NCBI RefSeq assembly: GCF_021650975.2
Contig: NZ_CP091285.1
Location: 2,294,001 to 2,358,000 of the forward strand
Direction of reading: 5' to 3'
Origin: Flavobacterium jumunjinense
Lineage (GTDB): Bacteria > Bacteroidota > Bacteroidia > Flavobacteriales > Flavobacteriaceae
Length of the DNA: 64,000 nucleotides
Under the pieces are notes generated by a model that worked only from the letters and a program-made list of their open reading frames with translations, did not search any database and had not been told where the DNA came from. Position numbers and translations under genes: made by a program. Of the stretch, positions 55,701 to 63,490 are shown in pieces (within the stretch, counting starts at the first letter, position 1; each line of letters starts with the position of its first letter).

Positions 55701-56644
55701 TGTAAAAGAAAAGCAGCATTTTTTTTACTTAATATAATAGCGATAAAAACACTATCTGGAAGTGCATTTCTTATATTCTGTAGAAGAATATCATTATAGT
55801 AAAAGTCCAAATGCTTTTGCGAAACTTCATTCAATTGATTGCGATGATGCATTAATAGCTTAATGAAAGTTCGAACTAAAACAGTATCTGGAAAATGACT
55901 TGTTTTTGTTTTTAATGCTTCAAAGGCTATAGTAGCATGTTGAATGATAGTGATGAAAAAGTTAAAAAACTGATCGCCAAATTTTTTTATTGCAGTAATA
56001 AAATCGGGAATTTTATTGTGTAAAGAAGAAGGGTTTAAGTTAAGAATTTCCCAATAGGGTTTCTTGTCTTTGTTTGTTTTCCAAATCTTTGTATCTGCAC
56101 TTTGAAAAATAGTAGATTCAAAGCTTTCTACTTTTTCTACAATATTATTTAAAATCAATTGTCTACGTAGTGATAATAAAGCCCATAGTTGTGAACTATA
56201 GATATGTTCTACTTGATAAAGGATGTATTTCTTTAAACTAAACTCTTGGTCTGATTGTAATAAATAATGTATCCAACGTTCCAGTTTTATAAATAATTGA
56301 AATAGTTGATCGAAAAGGGCACTAATTAGAGTTCCTATGTTTTTATTCTCAGGTTCTTCTTGAAATAAAGCATCGATATGCAAACAGGAATGAACAAATG
56401 TGGATTGTTTTTTAGTAATATTTGTCTTTGAAATAGAAGCTAAAATAATTACAGGATCTTTTAATAAAAAAGGCAACCAGCTTCCATTAATTTGATTTGA
56501 AGTGTCGTAGAAGTTAATAAGCGAAGCAAAATCGGCAATAAAACTCAACCAGTCACGATCAGTTCTTCCATCTATCAAATTTGACGATGGAATCAGTGCG
56601 TTTTCTGTCGCGTTTAAAATAGTATTTTGATTCAATTTACTCAT
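52754..56644 (-). CDS. Baseplate J-like protein (Afp11-position)
   Basis: The 1296-residue protein starts with LIDGRTDRDWLSFIADFA, matching the N-terminal pattern of eCIS Afp11-type proteins. The C-terminal 150 residues resemble the gp47/J baseplate end domain: VNATISLLEGYELEGIKKII, then LSPWITTN and IKTIEGVSNVENVIL. The middle contains long beta-rich regions and a hydrophobic helix (about 620-655). It follows gp25 by no spacing and is coupled to the Afp12-like gene. Confidence 0.87.
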   Translation of the reverse strand: MSKLNQNTILNATENALIPSSNLIDGRTDRDWLSFIADFASLINFYDTSNQINGSWLPFLLKDPVIILASISKTNITKKQSTFVHSCLHIDALFQEEPENKNIGTLISALFDQLFQLFIKLERWIHYLLQSDQEFSLKKYILYQVEHIYSSQLWALLSLRRQLILNNIVEKVESFESTIFQSADTKIWKTNKDKKPYWEILNLNPSSLHNKIPDFITAIKKFGDQFFNFFITIIQHATIAFEALKTKTSHFPDTVLVRTFIKLLMHHRNQLNEVSQKHLDFYYNDILLQNIRNALPDSVFIAIILSKKNAAFLLQKGTLFDAGVDSQKKPIIFSCNENVSLNPTTVVSTKTITVVKTTDTRLLLQKNASPSVLKKSESGKTQGWPIFGNELSPIASTLPLGFALATPLLYLKEGERTIQIIMTFNEKGAIDFLHNATYSLSTQNEWLVVPVTINELEENNLSILLNITLDTSQPAIEAFLKNPDGYDALWPLLKIELNTLNNSTTIPILRTVQFDVSVQNISSLQLYNDFGALDAKKPFELFGPTPSINNSFILGSNEIFSKPFNSFQIDLTWDTLPKSFQNYYQEYNTYLSKLTENPTQNQLTVNDSKSKGLLHKIEKIIKGGVQLIKNIIKKGLDTIIELLKEIVQLLKDILGITTPNATIPFNNVCFTIDFELLNNASWTAFDMTKQEVKTTEEGTTTLVPYTVNEYCVPEAENTSNLLFSTTSETKQCELTNKSFFNYSAATTPSKSVAVSNQDTSQTTDIEFVAIDTNAAIPKSNVNPNIQNTPLIYSEESTSGFLKMALSGPAPYGFGSQLYPEIVASIALQNALLISKNPKIDPKKLLATAKLPFAPKLKKITANYSASQLYDVTKANDFPLQCFAYTPFVNYLTYDSSCAVAVENYNVGDQNNTGAKKNIGVPLLSSLHDYKGFLYIELANVIAPNKINFYVELGRKEGNLPTNTKPDYYYLSTSGWQLLPLLSDTTNNLSCSGILTFNFPEDISNQTGIMDSENYWICVATKNEVSNYPDITFLTTNGVLVTRSGSEYLSDTTKPQIEATTISKPHTAIPEIASIQQPFPSFGGKAMETNDIKNKRISNRLKTKDRNVSSSDFYSTIQQEFNDIYYSKSVYATNKIQIYVVKKHSSSNDYSAFAPMVSTCLEKKMQQYLSERSAAFTPILVSNFAFLYVTVNATISLLEGYELEGIKKIIENDLNLFLSPWITTNSAQIAIDEELTTTQVIDFIKTIEGVSNVENVILNATRLFQNGFEITCTNMNTINLNENPELLIVSSLNHDIK

Positions 56645-57079
56645 TTATCTACTTCCTAAATTTGTACCTTCTTTTATGTAAAAAGGAAAAACATAATTAT
56701 GTCTAGTATTGGTTTGATTAAAGAGATATACAATTCGAATTTCTATTAGCCCAGACGAGATATCCGCGTAAACAACTATTATTTCTAAAACAGTAATTCG
56801 AGGTTCATTATGCATTAAAGAAAACTTAACCACATCTGTAATTTCTCCTTTTAATGTCTCGTCCATTCTTCTAAAGAAAAACTGCTGAAGTCCAGAACCA
56901 AATCTTGGGTTTAAACTTCTCTCACCTGTGTTTGTAAGAAGAATAATATTGATGGCTTCATTTACATTTTGTTCATATCCAGTTAAACCTAATTGATGGT
57001 TGCCAGCAGAAAAAGTAACAGGAAATGCCCAGCCAGATCCTAAAAAATGATTCTCTTCTTTACTATGATTATTATCCAC
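56645..57079 (-). CDS. gp25-like baseplate wedge protein (Afp9-like)
   Basis: The 144-residue protein matches the GPW/gp25 family: FLGSGWAFPVTF near the N-terminus, then NEAINIILLTNTGERSLNPR with FGSGLQQFFF, which is the sheath-initiating wedge signature shared by T4 gp25 and type VI TssE. It overlaps the PAAR gene by 8 bases and abuts the J-like gene. It probably nucleates sheath polymerisation at the baseplate. Confidence 0.95.
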   Translation of the reverse strand: MDNNHSKEENHFLGSGWAFPVTFSAGNHQLGLTGYEQNVNEAINIILLTNTGERSLNPRFGSGLQQFFFRRMDETLKGEITDVVKFSLMHNEPRITVLEIIVVYADISSGLIEIRIVYLFNQTNTRHNYVFPFYIKEGTNLGSR

Positions 57080-57374
57080 CTATCATTACGTTTAAAGCAC
57101 CTAATACAATACTACCCCCGTGGGCAGTTGAATCTCCCATTCTTGCAGCAGGCATTCCACCAATCATTACCGTTGATGAGCCTTTAACAATCGAGTCTGG
57201 AGGGCCAACACATACAAGCATATCTCCAACTCTTGCTGCGGGTAGTTTGCATATTAAAACGGTTGGTTCTCCAGGGCCTATTATTGGTCCACCTACATGA
57301 GGGATGGGTACAGGAACGGCTGGAGTTTGCATCGGACATTGGTGAAAATCTGTTAATCTTGCTGCTGGTGGCAT
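57072..57374 (-). CDS. PAAR-domain spike tip protein (Afp10-like)
   Basis: The 100-residue protein shows Pro-Ala-Ala-Arg repeats: MPPAARLTDFHQC, LPAARVGDMLVCVGPPD and MPAARMGDSTAHGG. These, with several His and Cys for metal binding, form the sharp conical tip that caps the VgrG-like spike. It lies between the spike and gp25 genes. No extension domain is attached, so it is a bare tip. Confidence 0.96.
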   Translation of the reverse strand: MPPAARLTDFHQCPMQTPAVPVPIPHVGGPIIGPGEPTVLICKLPAARVGDMLVCVGPPDSIVKGSSTVMIGGMPAARMGDSTAHGGSIVLGALNVMIGG

Positions 57375-57429
57375 ATTTCTTTATTTTTAAATTATTATTT
57401 TAAGTAGTATTGTTAGTTTTTTTCTATTC

Positions 57430-59229
57430 TTAATTAATCATTACCATAGCTCCTTTTAGGACTAATTGCGCCCCGCCTTGTACTTCTGCATTTAAGTTTC
57501 CTTTAGCAGTAAATTGACTTTGGGCAGTTTCCTTTATGTTTATTCCACTGGTAGCAACATCACCACCAGAGGCAGCAATAGTAACACCTTGGTTTCCTTT
57601 AATGTTTACTTTCTGATCGGCTTCAATATTTATATTTTTTGAACTCTTAATGGTAATACCGCTACTAGACATTACAATGCTATTATCGTTTTGATCTTTA
57701 ATAGTTATTTGCTTGTCTTTATCACTAACAATTATGGTGTTTTTATTAGGAGTGGCAAGTGTCCAAACTACATTTTCATCGTCAAATTCCAAATACATTT
57801 TAGATTTAGAAACAATTGCTTTTTTTGAGTTTTTTTCGTTTGGAGTTAATCCTTCATAAGGTTTCAATTTCGAACTACTATATAAACTACCTAATATAAT
57901 AGGGTAGCGGGGATCTTCATTTAAAAAACCAAGAACTACTTCATCACCTACTTCGGGCAAAAAGAAAGCACCAGCTCCATTTGTAGAATAAAAATTAGAG
58001 AGACGAGCCCAAACACCTTCTCCATTAGTGTCAAACAAAGGGATGGTAACTAATATGCGATATTGAGAATCAGGATCACTATCTATTTTTTTTACAGTAC
58101 CATTGAATAATCCTCCTGCACCAGGTAATAACCCAGAGGCAGGTGGAGCCATAACATCTGGTTCTTCTGTAAACCAAATTGGAGAAAGACCTATGCTTAT
58201 TTCTGTAATCCAATTACCATCGGATAAATCATGGGTAACACTAGAAATAAAATGATCGCCATTAAATCGATCTCCAAGACCTCCTAATGTGATATAACTT
58301 GCAGGTTGAACTAAATTTGTACCTTGAAACTTGGCTTCTCCTTGTATTTTTGAGTATTCACTTTTTATGAGTTGTGCTTTTGCCCAGTTCGTTAAATCTG
58401 CATTTTCTAAAGGAGCTGTTGTTTGAAGTTCATAGTCTGATAGCCCAACAACTTCAGATAGTTTTTTAGAAGAAATATTACCTGGTCCGGGTACATTATT
58501 TGCAGATTGCATTGATGTTATAGCTTGATTTTTATAATCCCAACTGGAAGCTTTTGCATTACCATATTGTGTAATAGCATTCATTGTAGCATTAAAATAG
58601 ATCAATCCATTACCATAAGTAACATCCAATACAGCTGTGGTATTTGCATTAGGAGGAGCTACAGTTACGATTCCATTAAGTGTGGTCACAATCATTCCAT
58701 TACTCTCTGCACGAGCCATAATATAATCCCAATCGGTTGTGTAATACTGAACTTGTTCAGGCCATGTTATGCTAGTGTCAGTTACTTTAGCGGTTAGGCC
58801 AGAATAGGTTCCAATGATTGAAGTAATGTTTTCACTATCCTTTTTTTTATTAAAAGTTAAACTCTTTCTACCTACAATCATTTTTATGGCTTCATCTCTA
58901 CATTCTACTTCTAAAGCAGCACCAACAATTTCATCTATTCGTATGGCTTGCCCCGTTATAATACCTTGGAAGACAACTTGGTTTTGAGAATCATAACCAC
59001 ACTCGATGCTTATTTTTGCTCCTGGAACAAATGTTGAAGAAGAACTAGCGTCGAATTTTCCAGTATTAGCCTCACCATCTAAGATTGTTATCTTTGCAGA
59101 AGCGATACGGTTTACTTCTTTTTTTATAATAACAGAGAGTACATTCAATTCACTAGATATTGCTGTACCTGCTACTTTAATTGTGAAGGTTGCTATATTA
59201 CCTGATGCTATTTCATTTTGAGTTGCCAT
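57430..59229 (-). CDS. VgrG/gp5-gp27-like spike protein (Afp8-like)
   Basis: The 599-residue protein has a gpD/gp27-like base (about 1-350). An OB-fold gp5 segment follows (about 375-460), with RILVTIPLFDTNGEGVWARL and FFLPEVGDEVVLGFLNEDPR. A beta-helical needle of repeated short strands completes it (about 480-599; TIKSSKNINIEADQKVNIKG and so on). It forms the trimeric spike at the head of the tube. It starts immediately after the LysM baseplate gene and precedes PAAR. Confidence 0.95.
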   Translation of the reverse strand: MATQNEIASGNIATFTIKVAGTAISSELNVLSVIIKKEVNRIASAKITILDGEANTGKFDASSSSTFVPGAKISIECGYDSQNQVVFQGIITGQAIRIDEIVGAALEVECRDEAIKMIVGRKSLTFNKKKDSENITSIIGTYSGLTAKVTDTSITWPEQVQYYTTDWDYIMARAESNGMIVTTLNGIVTVAPPNANTTAVLDVTYGNGLIYFNATMNAITQYGNAKASSWDYKNQAITSMQSANNVPGPGNISSKKLSEVVGLSDYELQTTAPLENADLTNWAKAQLIKSEYSKIQGEAKFQGTNLVQPASYITLGGLGDRFNGDHFISSVTHDLSDGNWITEISIGLSPIWFTEEPDVMAPPASGLLPGAGGLFNGTVKKIDSDPDSQYRILVTIPLFDTNGEGVWARLSNFYSTNGAGAFFLPEVGDEVVLGFLNEDPRYPIILGSLYSSSKLKPYEGLTPNEKNSKKAIVSKSKMYLEFDDENVVWTLATPNKNTIIVSDKDKQITIKDQNDNSIVMSSSGITIKSSKNINIEADQKVNIKGNQGVTIAASGGDVATSGINIKETAQSQFTAKGNLNAEVQGGAQLVLKGAMVMIN

Positions 59230-59907
59230 TTATATAGGTTGTATTATAGGGGGAAATATTAATTTTTCTCCTCCTTTTAAGTTTCTAAATTTATTAAGGT
59301 CATTATATTTTGCCACTTGTATGTAATAGGAATCGTCATTCCATGTTTTTTGACAAAGTTGAGGTAGTGTATTGCCTTCTACTACACTAATTAAGTGAGT
59401 AATATCGGGCGATTTTTTAGCATCTATTTCCTCTACACTTTCTGGAGAAATATATTCGGTAAAACCTAGAGATAACTTGGCCCTTAATGGACTTCCATCT
59501 GGTTTGAAAAGGGTATAGGATGTATCCATTGATTTTAAAACACCTTTAAAGACAATACTTTGTCCCCATTGTATTTTTACAAAATTAGGACGGTGAATTG
59601 TTCCATTATAGGTATATATTATTTTTTCTAAAGCATTGATTTCATCAGACATCTTTGTGCGTTTAGAATCTACAATACCAGTACAGTCTATAGTTAAATC
59701 AAAGTTTAATTTTTCAACAGGAGTGCTCTTGTATTTTTGTGATGGAGCACTTGTGTTAGGGGCTTGCTGTTCATTGTATTCAATTCCTCTTTGCCATTTT
59801 ATGTTTTCAGGATTTAACATAACAGTATAAGGTTGGCCTGCGAAAGCTTGTTGGAAATTTTCGTCAGTATATCCTGTTATTTTCATCAATTCTAAACTTG
59901 CTCCCAT
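59230..59907 (-). CDS. LysM-containing baseplate hub protein (Afp7-like)
   Basis: The 225-residue protein has a front domain common to CIS hub proteins (YTVMLNPENIKWQRGIEYNE; FVKIQWGQSIVFKGVLKSMD). A C-terminal LysM-like tail of about 50 residues (VVEGNTLPQLCQKTWNDDSY, ending LIFPP) follows. In Afp/PVC systems the equivalent protein connects tube and spike. It ends one base before the spike gene. Confidence 0.92.
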   Translation of the reverse strand: MGASLELMKITGYTDENFQQAFAGQPYTVMLNPENIKWQRGIEYNEQQAPNTSAPSQKYKSTPVEKLNFDLTIDCTGIVDSKRTKMSDEINALEKIIYTYNGTIHRPNFVKIQWGQSIVFKGVLKSMDTSYTLFKPDGSPLRAKLSLGFTEYISPESVEEIDAKKSPDITHLISVVEGNTLPQLCQKTWNDDSYYIQVAKYNDLNKFRNLKGGEKLIFPPIIQPI

Positions 59908-59919
59908 ATAATTTTGATA

Positions 59920-60090
59920 TTATCTTTTGTAACTATTTTTTTTAGTTCTTTCTGCAATCATTCTTTTACATTCTTCGAGCAATTGTTTTTTTAAATGATA
60001 GAATTCAGTTTCTTTTATAGAAACATCATCTACCTTATTTCTTGAAGAAATTTCTGTTTTTATAATTAATTCTCTAATTTCTATTGGCAT
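59920..60090 (-). CDS. DUF5908-like small eCIS protein (Afp6-position)
   Basis: This 56-residue frame starts MPIEIRELIIKTEISSRNKV and ends KKNSYKR. The start is the pattern of the DUF5908 proteins found between tube and hub genes in many eCIS loci. The length, exact placement between the Afp5-like tube gene (ending 60094) and the Afp7-like gene (starting 59907) and the tight spacing on both sides support a real gene. The role in the particle is unknown. Confidence 0.82.
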   Translation of the reverse strand: MPIEIRELIIKTEISSRNKVDDVSIKETEFYHLKKQLLEECKRMIAERTKKNSYKR

Positions 60091-60093
60091 ATG

Positions 60094-60558
60094 CTAGTTA
60101 AATAAATCGGAAATTGAAGTGTCTTGTGTTATTACAAAATAAGTATAGGCTAGTTCGATAGATTCGATTACAATTTCGTTCTCTTGTGATTTTAAATCAG
60201 ATACAGAATACTTCACAGGATAGGCATTATGAAATGTCCACATTACCGAAACTGAACCGTCTGAGTTAAATAAACTAACAGATACATCATGCGTTGTTAT
60301 AGCATTGGCAAGTCCTTCATCTAAAGTGCTTGCACACCAATCGATGAGTTGTGATCCTTCTGGAATTAGTGCTCTTTTGAGTACTAGGTTTTGACTCGTG
60401 GTAATAGTAGGGAGTCGGTATTTAAAACGATTCTCCCCACCACATACTACTTCTTCCATACTTAACTCTTTTGAAATACCAGATACTTCTTTGAAAGCTG
60501 CATCTTCTCCCTTAAAAGAGAGCTGAAAGTAAAACCCTACCGGATAACTACTTGCCAT
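60094..60558 (-). CDS. Second tube protein (Afp5-like)
   Basis: The 154-residue gp19-type tail tube protein has YPVGFYFQLSFKGEDAAFKE with VSGI near the start and VMWTFHNAYPVKYSVSDLKS with EIVIESIELAY near the end. The fold repeats the same strand order as the main tube protein. Afp5-type proteins form the first ring at the baseplate rather than the long tube. It overlaps the main tube gene by 11 bases. Confidence 0.93.
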   Translation of the reverse strand: MASSYPVGFYFQLSFKGEDAAFKEVSGISKELSMEEVVCGGENRFKYRLPTITTSQNLVLKRALIPEGSQLIDWCASTLDEGLANAITTHDVSVSLFNSDGSVSVMWTFHNAYPVKYSVSDLKSQENEIVIESIELAYTYFVITQDTSISDLFN

Positions 60559-61015
60559 TAGTTATTATCAGTTGTTCATGTGCTATTTCAATGGTATCCA
60601 CTGCTACTTCATTTCCATCAGATTTTAAATCGGTACTGGTAATTTTAGTAGGCCAAGCATTGTTTAATTGCCATTGCATGGTGGTGTCTCCTTTTTCATC
60701 TAAAAGACGAATGATTACTGTTCTTCTTTTAATGGTATTCATGGTTATTTGTGCGTGCCAATCCCAAAAACTATTGTCATTAACAAAAACACCTCGTTTC
60801 ATGGTAACATTTCCATATTTGGTAATACCTGGCATTTTTTCTGTTGAAAAAAGCGGACTATTACTTTTTCGGTATTCAATGATTTGGTTTTCGACATCCA
60901 TACCTGATACTTCTTGAAATGCTACTTTTGTTAATTCGGTTCCTAGATCTACTTCAAATCGGAACTTTGGCATGGGCCATGTTGCGCCTTCTACGCTTCC
61001 GTCATCTGCTGCCAT
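60548..61015 (-). CDS. Main inner tube protein (Afp1-like)
   Basis: The 155-residue gp19/Hcp-like protein has WPMPKFRFEVDLGTELTKVA, FQEVSGMD, MKRGVF, WHAQI and QWQLNNAWPTKITSTDLKSD with EVAVDTIEIAHE. It polymerises as hexameric rings to form the tube that the sheath drives outwards and in which cargo may lie. It lies 51 bases downstream of the sheath gene. Confidence 0.95.
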   Translation of the reverse strand: MAADDGSVEGATWPMPKFRFEVDLGTELTKVAFQEVSGMDVENQIIEYRKSNSPLFSTEKMPGITKYGNVTMKRGVFVNDNSFWDWHAQITMNTIKRRTVIIRLLDEKGDTTMQWQLNNAWPTKITSTDLKSDGNEVAVDTIEIAHEQLIITNGK

Positions 61016-61066
61016 AATATTTTATTTTTTAGATTTATTAAAATTTGTTTATTATTCTGTTTGTTT

Positions 61067-62644
61067 TTAGCTAGAAGTAGCCATTTGTTGTTGAAAAGTA
61101 AGTACGATAAATTCAGCAGGTCTTACTATTGCTACTTTAATAGATACTTTCATGAATCCGTTTAAAATATCTTCAGAAGTCATGGTTGTTCCCAATCCAC
61201 AAGCAACAGAAAAAGCATCTGATGCAGAAGCACCTTGAAGTCCGCCTTCTTTCCAAATAGAAGTTAAGAAACTGCTTATCATTGCTTTTACAGCTTCCCA
61301 AGTGTTTTTGTCATTCGGTTCAAAAACATAAGCATTGGCTGCTAATTTACAAGACTGTTCTAGAAAAGTCATCGTCCTTCTAACTGGAAGGTACCTCCAG
61401 TCTTGACTATTTCCATCTAAGGTTCTTGCTCCCCAAACCAAAATTCCTAAACCATTAAAAAAGCGAATAGCGTTGATTGATTTTCCTGAAACTGCATCAA
61501 CATTTAAACTTCCTTGTTGTGTTTCAGAAAGACGAATTGGTAAAGATGAAACACCAACGATTGAAGTGTTTGCGGGAGCTTGCCAAACACCTTCTTGGTT
61601 GTCTGTTGTTGTAATTACACCAGCCATTCCACCACTTGGAGGTAAAATATTAGCATCAAATAATATATGCTTAATCATTAGACTATATGTTTTGCTGGCG
61701 TTTATTAAAGCATTATTGTTTTGAGTTACCGTTAATCCAGAAGATGGATTATTTATGTTTGTCATGATACTCGCAACACTTGGATTTGGATTATCAGCAG
61801 GATTCAAAAGTGCGTCAAGTTGTTTGGTATCTCCACCAAATATATTGGTATAATCAATATCTTGATTTTGCATTATTGTAGTTCCTATAAAAGGATAATA
61901 AGCTGTTCCGTAGTCTAAACCTTGGGAGCCAGTATTATTTCTAAAAGCTTCAATGTCGTTAGGATACATAATTGGGTCTGGGTTTCGACCTCCAATTATA
62001 TCAAAAATAGCAACAGCCGTTTGCATTTGTGTACATTGTAATAACATTTGTTGCATTAATGTACCATTGTTGTCTACACTTAGAAGGGTTGCTTCTGGAC
62101 AAATATACATTGTAGGTTCTTGCTCATTTAGAAGTAATTCTAATCCTTTTGTTAAATCGCTTAATTGTACGTTTGGATTAACAATTTGCTCTCCAGGTGT
62201 CATTGGGTTTTTAGATGGAGCACCGTATGATCCAACTGAAACGATATATGCATCACCACCACCGTTTTCATAAAATAGTTTAATACTATTGTATAGATAA
62301 TATATTGTGTTTGGGTCTGGAACAATAGAATAATAAGCATTATCAATTAGCATATAGTCTCCTTTTTCGGGCTGACTTTTTTCTTTTACTAGATAATATT
62401 CAGGTGTGTATTGTTTTGCAGGACTAGCTGGTGGAGCCGGATCTGGGAAACAATAAATAGCCTGAAATTCTGCAAATGAAGTGATTTTTTGTGCTACATT
62501 TTTATACGACTTGCCTTCATATGAAGCTTGAGGCGTATAGCCAATAAATGCAGGAACTGCTGTTGCAACAGGAACTACCGAATTTGGAAAAGCATTCAAT
62601 TCGTTTATATAGACTCCTGGTGATTTAATGTTAGATTCAATCAT
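61067..62644 (-). CDS. Contractile sheath protein (Afp2-like)
   Basis: The 525-residue tail sheath protein begins SNIKSPGVYINELNAFPNSV with VVPVATAVPAFIGYT, the usual sheath N-terminus. It has a variable outer domain in the middle and a conserved C-terminal core: NAIRFFNGLGILVWGARTLD, WRYLPVRRTMTFLEQSCK and FIVLTFQQQMATSS. Only one sheath gene is visible in the window, whereas Afp and PVC carry three. It lies 30 bases downstream of an unknown gene. Confidence 0.96.
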   Translation of the reverse strand: MIESNIKSPGVYINELNAFPNSVVPVATAVPAFIGYTPQASYEGKSYKNVAQKITSFAEFQAIYCFPDPAPPASPAKQYTPEYYLVKEKSQPEKGDYMLIDNAYYSIVPDPNTIYYLYNSIKLFYENGGGDAYIVSVGSYGAPSKNPMTPGEQIVNPNVQLSDLTKGLELLLNEQEPTMYICPEATLLSVDNNGTLMQQMLLQCTQMQTAVAIFDIIGGRNPDPIMYPNDIEAFRNNTGSQGLDYGTAYYPFIGTTIMQNQDIDYTNIFGGDTKQLDALLNPADNPNPSVASIMTNINNPSSGLTVTQNNNALINASKTYSLMIKHILFDANILPPSGGMAGVITTTDNQEGVWQAPANTSIVGVSSLPIRLSETQQGSLNVDAVSGKSINAIRFFNGLGILVWGARTLDGNSQDWRYLPVRRTMTFLEQSCKLAANAYVFEPNDKNTWEAVKAMISSFLTSIWKEGGLQGASASDAFSVACGLGTTMTSEDILNGFMKVSIKVAIVRPAEFIVLTFQQQMATSS

Positions 62645-62674
62645 AATTTATCATATTTGTTTTTGTTAATTGTG

Positions 62675-63490
62675 TTATATATATACATACATTGGTGATG
62701 TAATTATTTTTGTTCCGTTTTCTTCATCTATTTCTAAGCTTCTCGGACTTGAACTTGGTAATCCTTTGAAAACTATTTTTTTAGATTGATTTTTTAGCCC
62801 TGAAATATCAATTAAATCAAATTTGTATTTTGGAATTTCAGACATTTTAATAAAATTCCTGCCAGATGAAAAAAGTATTGCTTGTTTACCATTTTGTATC
62901 GTAACTATTGTTGCTTGTTCAAATTGAATAGGTGACTTTCCACTAATTATAGCGTTGGTAAGATTGATTCCACTTTTGTTTATAAAATAGTATCTCCATT
63001 GTGTTGTTCTCGATTCAAAATGTATTGTATAATTACAACTTTGTTTATTCTTTAGTAATGCAATTAAATCTTGAAAATAGATTTTTAGATTGGCTAAGCT
63101 AGCTGTACTATTTTGAGAAGAATAGGTTGCTGTTAATTGTATATTCTTTTCTGTAGTAATAAATTTTGAACTTGAAAACTGAATTTGCCCTATCCAATCT
63201 GTCGAAATTTCTGTGAAAAATATAAAATTTGAATTCGTAGTTTCAATTTCAAACTCAAAACTAGAATGTTCGCTAGCTAGTTCTATATAGCTTAAATAAT
63301 CAATAAGGTTGCTATTCTTACTGTTATAAAAATCAAATCCGTTGCTGTTTTTTTTTATGATAAATCCATATCGATTTATAAGTTCGCAAGTTTTTTTCGT
63401 GGGTTTATAAATGAAACAATTACAAATGTTTTTTTCAAAGTATTCATGGAAAACTTTTATTGAAAAAATCATATTGAATTGACTGTTCAT
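62675..63490 (-). CDS. Unrecognised eCIS operon protein between cap and sheath genes
   Basis: I do not recognise this 271-residue protein. It has no signal peptide or membrane segment and is predicted beta-rich in its C-terminal two thirds (for example YTIHFESRTTQWRYYFINKS and EQATIVTIQNGKQAILFSSG). Its start overlaps the stop of the DUF4255 gene by 4 bases (ATGA), so translation is coupled. The position between the cap/terminator protein and the sheath suggests a structural part at the distal end of the particle. Confidence 0.72.
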   Translation of the reverse strand: MNSQFNMIFSIKVFHEYFEKNICNCFIYKPTKKTCELINRYGFIIKKNSNGFDFYNSKNSNLIDYLSYIELASEHSSFEFEIETTNSNFIFFTEISTDWIGQIQFSSSKFITTEKNIQLTATYSSQNSTASLANLKIYFQDLIALLKNKQSCNYTIHFESRTTQWRYYFINKSGINLTNAIISGKSPIQFEQATIVTIQNGKQAILFSSGRNFIKMSEIPKYKFDLIDISGLKNQSKKIVFKGLPSSSPRSLEIDEENGTKIITSPMYVYI

